Of a DNA stretch of 18,669 bases, positions 16,936-18,669 are shown piece after piece (position 1 is the stretch's first letter; each line of letters starts with the position of its first letter). The notes beneath the pieces were generated by a model that was given only the letters and a program-made list of their open reading frames with translations, searched no databases and was not told the origin of the DNA. The stretch spans positions 1-18,669 of the forward strand of contig JAZUGF010000046.1 of the NCBI GenBank assembly GCA_045641065.1, given 5' to 3'. Position numbers and translations under genes: made by a program. The DNA comes from UBA1723 sp045641065. GTDB taxonomy: Bacteria > Bacteroidota > Bacteroidia > Bacteroidales > Paludibacteraceae.

Positions 16936-16955
16936 AGACGGGGCATGCCCCGTCT
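16936..16955. repeat. 20-bp perfect GC-rich palindrome (REP-like)
   Basis: AGACGGGGCATGCCCCGTCT is a perfect palindrome; outside it GTA (16932-16934) and TAC (16956-16958) extend the pairing with one bulged T. No T-run follows on either strand, so it is a poor terminator. It shares AGACGnGGCAT and the complementary CGTCT arm with the palindrome at 13375-13397. It lies in the 60-base gap between the two MuiA-family genes and may affect mRNA stability between them. Confidence 0.75.
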
Positions 16956-16978
16956 TACACAGGTATAAATAAAAGCGT

Positions 16979-18669
16979 ATGAAAATACAAAATATAATAG
17001 CAGGTTGCCTCTCTTTGGGCATCACGACAATTACTGCGGCTCCTGTGGAGACTCAGTCGAAAATCAAAGAGGTGATGGTTTACACCAATGGCGCGATGGT
17101 AAAGCGTACAGCAAACGTCAACACTAAAAGTGGAGTGACGGAGGTGAAGATTCCGTTGCTAACTCCGATGTTGGAGCAAAACTCTGTGCAGGTGGGTGTG
17201 AAGGGTGGAAATGTGACTCTCTCTTCTATCTCGTACGACGTGGAGGTGCCAGGCCAGAAACAGATTGGCAAGGAGGTGGAGACATTGTCGAAGAGAGCTT
17301 CGGTATTGCGTGATTCAATTGATATTTTGCAGAGTAAGAAAGAGGTGCTTGATAGAGAACGTGACTTACTTCTAAAGAGCAACAACATTGGTGGAGATAA
17401 CGGTTTTACTGCCACAACCTTGCAGGGGATTGCTTCTTACGTTCGTAATGATTTGAATGAGATCATCAACAAGCAATACGACTATCAAAAACGTATGAAG
17501 AAGTACCAGGATGAACTTACTCTTAATGAGCAGAAGGTGAATCTCCTATATGGCAAACAGATGGAGCCAATGAGTTTCCTTTTGGTTAAACTTGAGTCGA
17601 CGTCGGCATCAAACTGTGAGTTGGAGATTAACTACTTTGTGGATAATGCCTCTTGGATGCCGTTCTACGAGGCTCGTATCGCCAAGAACGACACTAAGCT
17701 TCATTTGGTGCAGAAAGCTTATATCAGCCAGGCGACAAAGGAGAAGTGGAATAATGTACAGATTCTTCTTTCTCAGAATGATCCGAGTGTGAGCAATGAA
17801 AAACCAGAATTAGGACGCTATATCGTGCCTTCTGGCACATATATCGGAAGGTCAGTCAACACCATTGATTATAGCAATCCATACGTCAAGGTTATGGGTG
17901 TGGTAAGAGACTGGAAAGGTCCGTTGAAGGGGGCTTTGATCACTTGTGATGGCGACCGCAAGACAGAGTCTGATGAAAACGGTTACTATGAGTTGTTGGT
18001 GCCTGTAAATGCAGATGTCACTTACTCTTATTCTGGCTATAGCAATACAAATTGCAATGTAAGAGGAAAGAATGTAGTGGTGAAAAATGTACGTATGGAG
18101 AGCAATAAATCACAAGTGACAGAGTCTGATGTCCATCAGAATTTCTCCAACTATATTGAGCAGAATAGAATCATGAGTGTGTCTCAAGCTGTGTCAGGTA
18201 GTGATTTGGAGTCGAATATCCCGCAGATGGTCATTCGCAACACTATCTCAAAGATTGGAGGCAAGAACACTATCCCTGCCGACGGTGCCGACCATGAGAT
18301 CGTGGTGAAGGATTTCTCTGTCGACGCAGAGTATAACTACTACGCTGTGCCAAAACTATCTAAGGATGTCTATCTTGTGGCGTCGATACCAAACTGGAAA
18401 AAATTGGATTTGCTTGATGGAAATGTCAAATTGTTCTTGAACAATATGTATATGGGAGAGAGTTTCATCAATGCACGTCAGACAGAGGACACTTTGAACC
18501 TTTCAATCGGAAAAGATAAGGAGTTGGCAGTCGACAGAAAAGATATGCGTACTTATTCTTCTAAGAATCTTATCAAGACATCCGACAAGGTGGAACGTGA
18601 ATGGATGATCACAGTTAAGAATAATAAATCTGTGTCTGTTAAGGTGACCGTTGAGGATCAGTTCCCAGT
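16979..18669 (+). CDS. MuiA-family (DUF4140/DUF4139) protein, partial, runs past window end
   Basis: The reading frame starts at ATG 16979 and stays open for 563 codons to the window end. Domains: a signal peptide (about 1-21, cleavage near ITAA), a DUF4140-like region (about 28-95), a coiled coil (about 97-195), the first part of DUF4139 (about 198-285, with NASWMPFYEARI), a carboxypeptidase-regulatory-like domain (about 301-374, with MGVVRDWKGPLKGALITC and ENGYYELLVP), a linker (about 375-425), then the second DUF4139 part to the window edge (VKNNKSVSVKVTVEDQFP). It aligns with the upstream gene along its whole length except that the second beta-sandwich and nearly all of the plug are absent. 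The two genes look like a tandem duplication, with a palindrome in the gap. No promoter box is visible in the gap, so co-transcription is likely. An IAGC at residues 7-10 resembles a lipobox but is too close to the start. Confidence 0.85.
   Translation, partial: MKIQNIIAGCLSLGITTITAAPVETQSKIKEVMVYTNGAMVKRTANVNTKSGVTEVKIPLLTPMLEQNSVQVGVKGGNVTLSSISYDVEVPGQKQIGKEVETLSKRASVLRDSIDILQSKKEVLDRERDLLLKSNNIGGDNGFTATTLQGIASYVRNDLNEIINKQYDYQKRMKKYQDELTLNEQKVNLLYGKQMEPMSFLLVKLESTSASNCELEINYFVDNASWMPFYEARIAKNDTKLHLVQKAYISQATKEKWNNVQILLSQNDPSVSNEKPELGRYIVPSGTYIGRSVNTIDYSNPYVKVMGVVRDWKGPLKGALITCDGDRKTESDENGYYELLVPVNADVTYSYSGYSNTNCNVRGKNVVVKNVRMESNKSQVTESDVHQNFSNYIEQNRIMSVSQAVSGSDLESNIPQMVIRNTISKIGGKNTIPADGADHEIVVKDFSVDAEYNYYAVPKLSKDVYLVASIPNWKKLDLLDGNVKLFLNNMYMGESFINARQTEDTLNLSIGKDKELAVDRKDMRTYSSKNLIKTSDKVEREWMITVKNNKSVSVKVTVEDQFP

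Noticed and set aside
16997..17008. Lipobox IAGC in the second MuiA-family protein, suggesting a lipoprotein
   Set aside because: The Cys is at residue 10 with only a few hydrophobic residues before it and the hydrophobic stretch continues after it; a standard signal peptidase I site near residue 20-21 fits better.

Overview
The window looks like a chromosome segment from a Bacteroidota species, most likely order Bacteroidales (Prevotella-like). The evidence is as follows. The start codons lack Shine-Dalgarno sequences and have A/T-rich leaders. There are TAnnTTTG -7 promoter boxes. A DUF3467 gene sits directly after rpoC. SusC/RagA-type sequence hallmarks are present. No genus can be fixed from the sequence alone.

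Positions 1-12768 form the transcription/translation supercluster, all on the + strand: tRNA-Tyr, tRNA-Thr, tuf, tRNA-Trp, secE, nusG, rplK, rplA, rplJ, rplL, rpoB, rpoC. It joins EF-Tu, the essential translocon subunit SecE, NusG, the L11/L1 and L10/L12 ribosomal stalk proteins, and the two largest RNA polymerase subunits. Two RNA hairpins punctuate it: a weak one between tuf and tRNA-Trp, and a strong terminator-like attenuator (13-bp perfect stem plus T-run) between rplL and rpoB. A canonical terminator closes the cluster after rpoC.

Positions 12769-13485 hold a degenerate hexamer array, a good Bacteroidota promoter, a small DUF3467 gene, a GC-rich palindrome that also acts as a terminator, and a second promoter. 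The gene at 13486-14448 encodes a protein with a nearly complete set of zinc ligands of the phospholipase C / S1-P1 nuclease fold, yet it has no signal peptide.

Positions 14486-18669 hold two tandem paralogous exported proteins of the DUF4140-coiled coil-DUF4139 ('mucoidy inhibitor A', MuiA) family; the second runs off the window. Both carry a carboxypeptidase-regulatory-like beta-sandwich inserted in the DUF4139 region. The first carries an additional SusC/RagA-type module, a second beta-sandwich plus a TonB-receptor plug, but no outer-membrane barrel. This barrel-less plug inside a MuiA protein, its AGA-rich codon use, and a possible plug remnant in the neighbouring paralog are the most unusual things here.

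No CRISPR array, insertion sequence, rRNA or phage gene was seen. No gene-free stretch exceeds 300 bases; the longest is 12769-12979.
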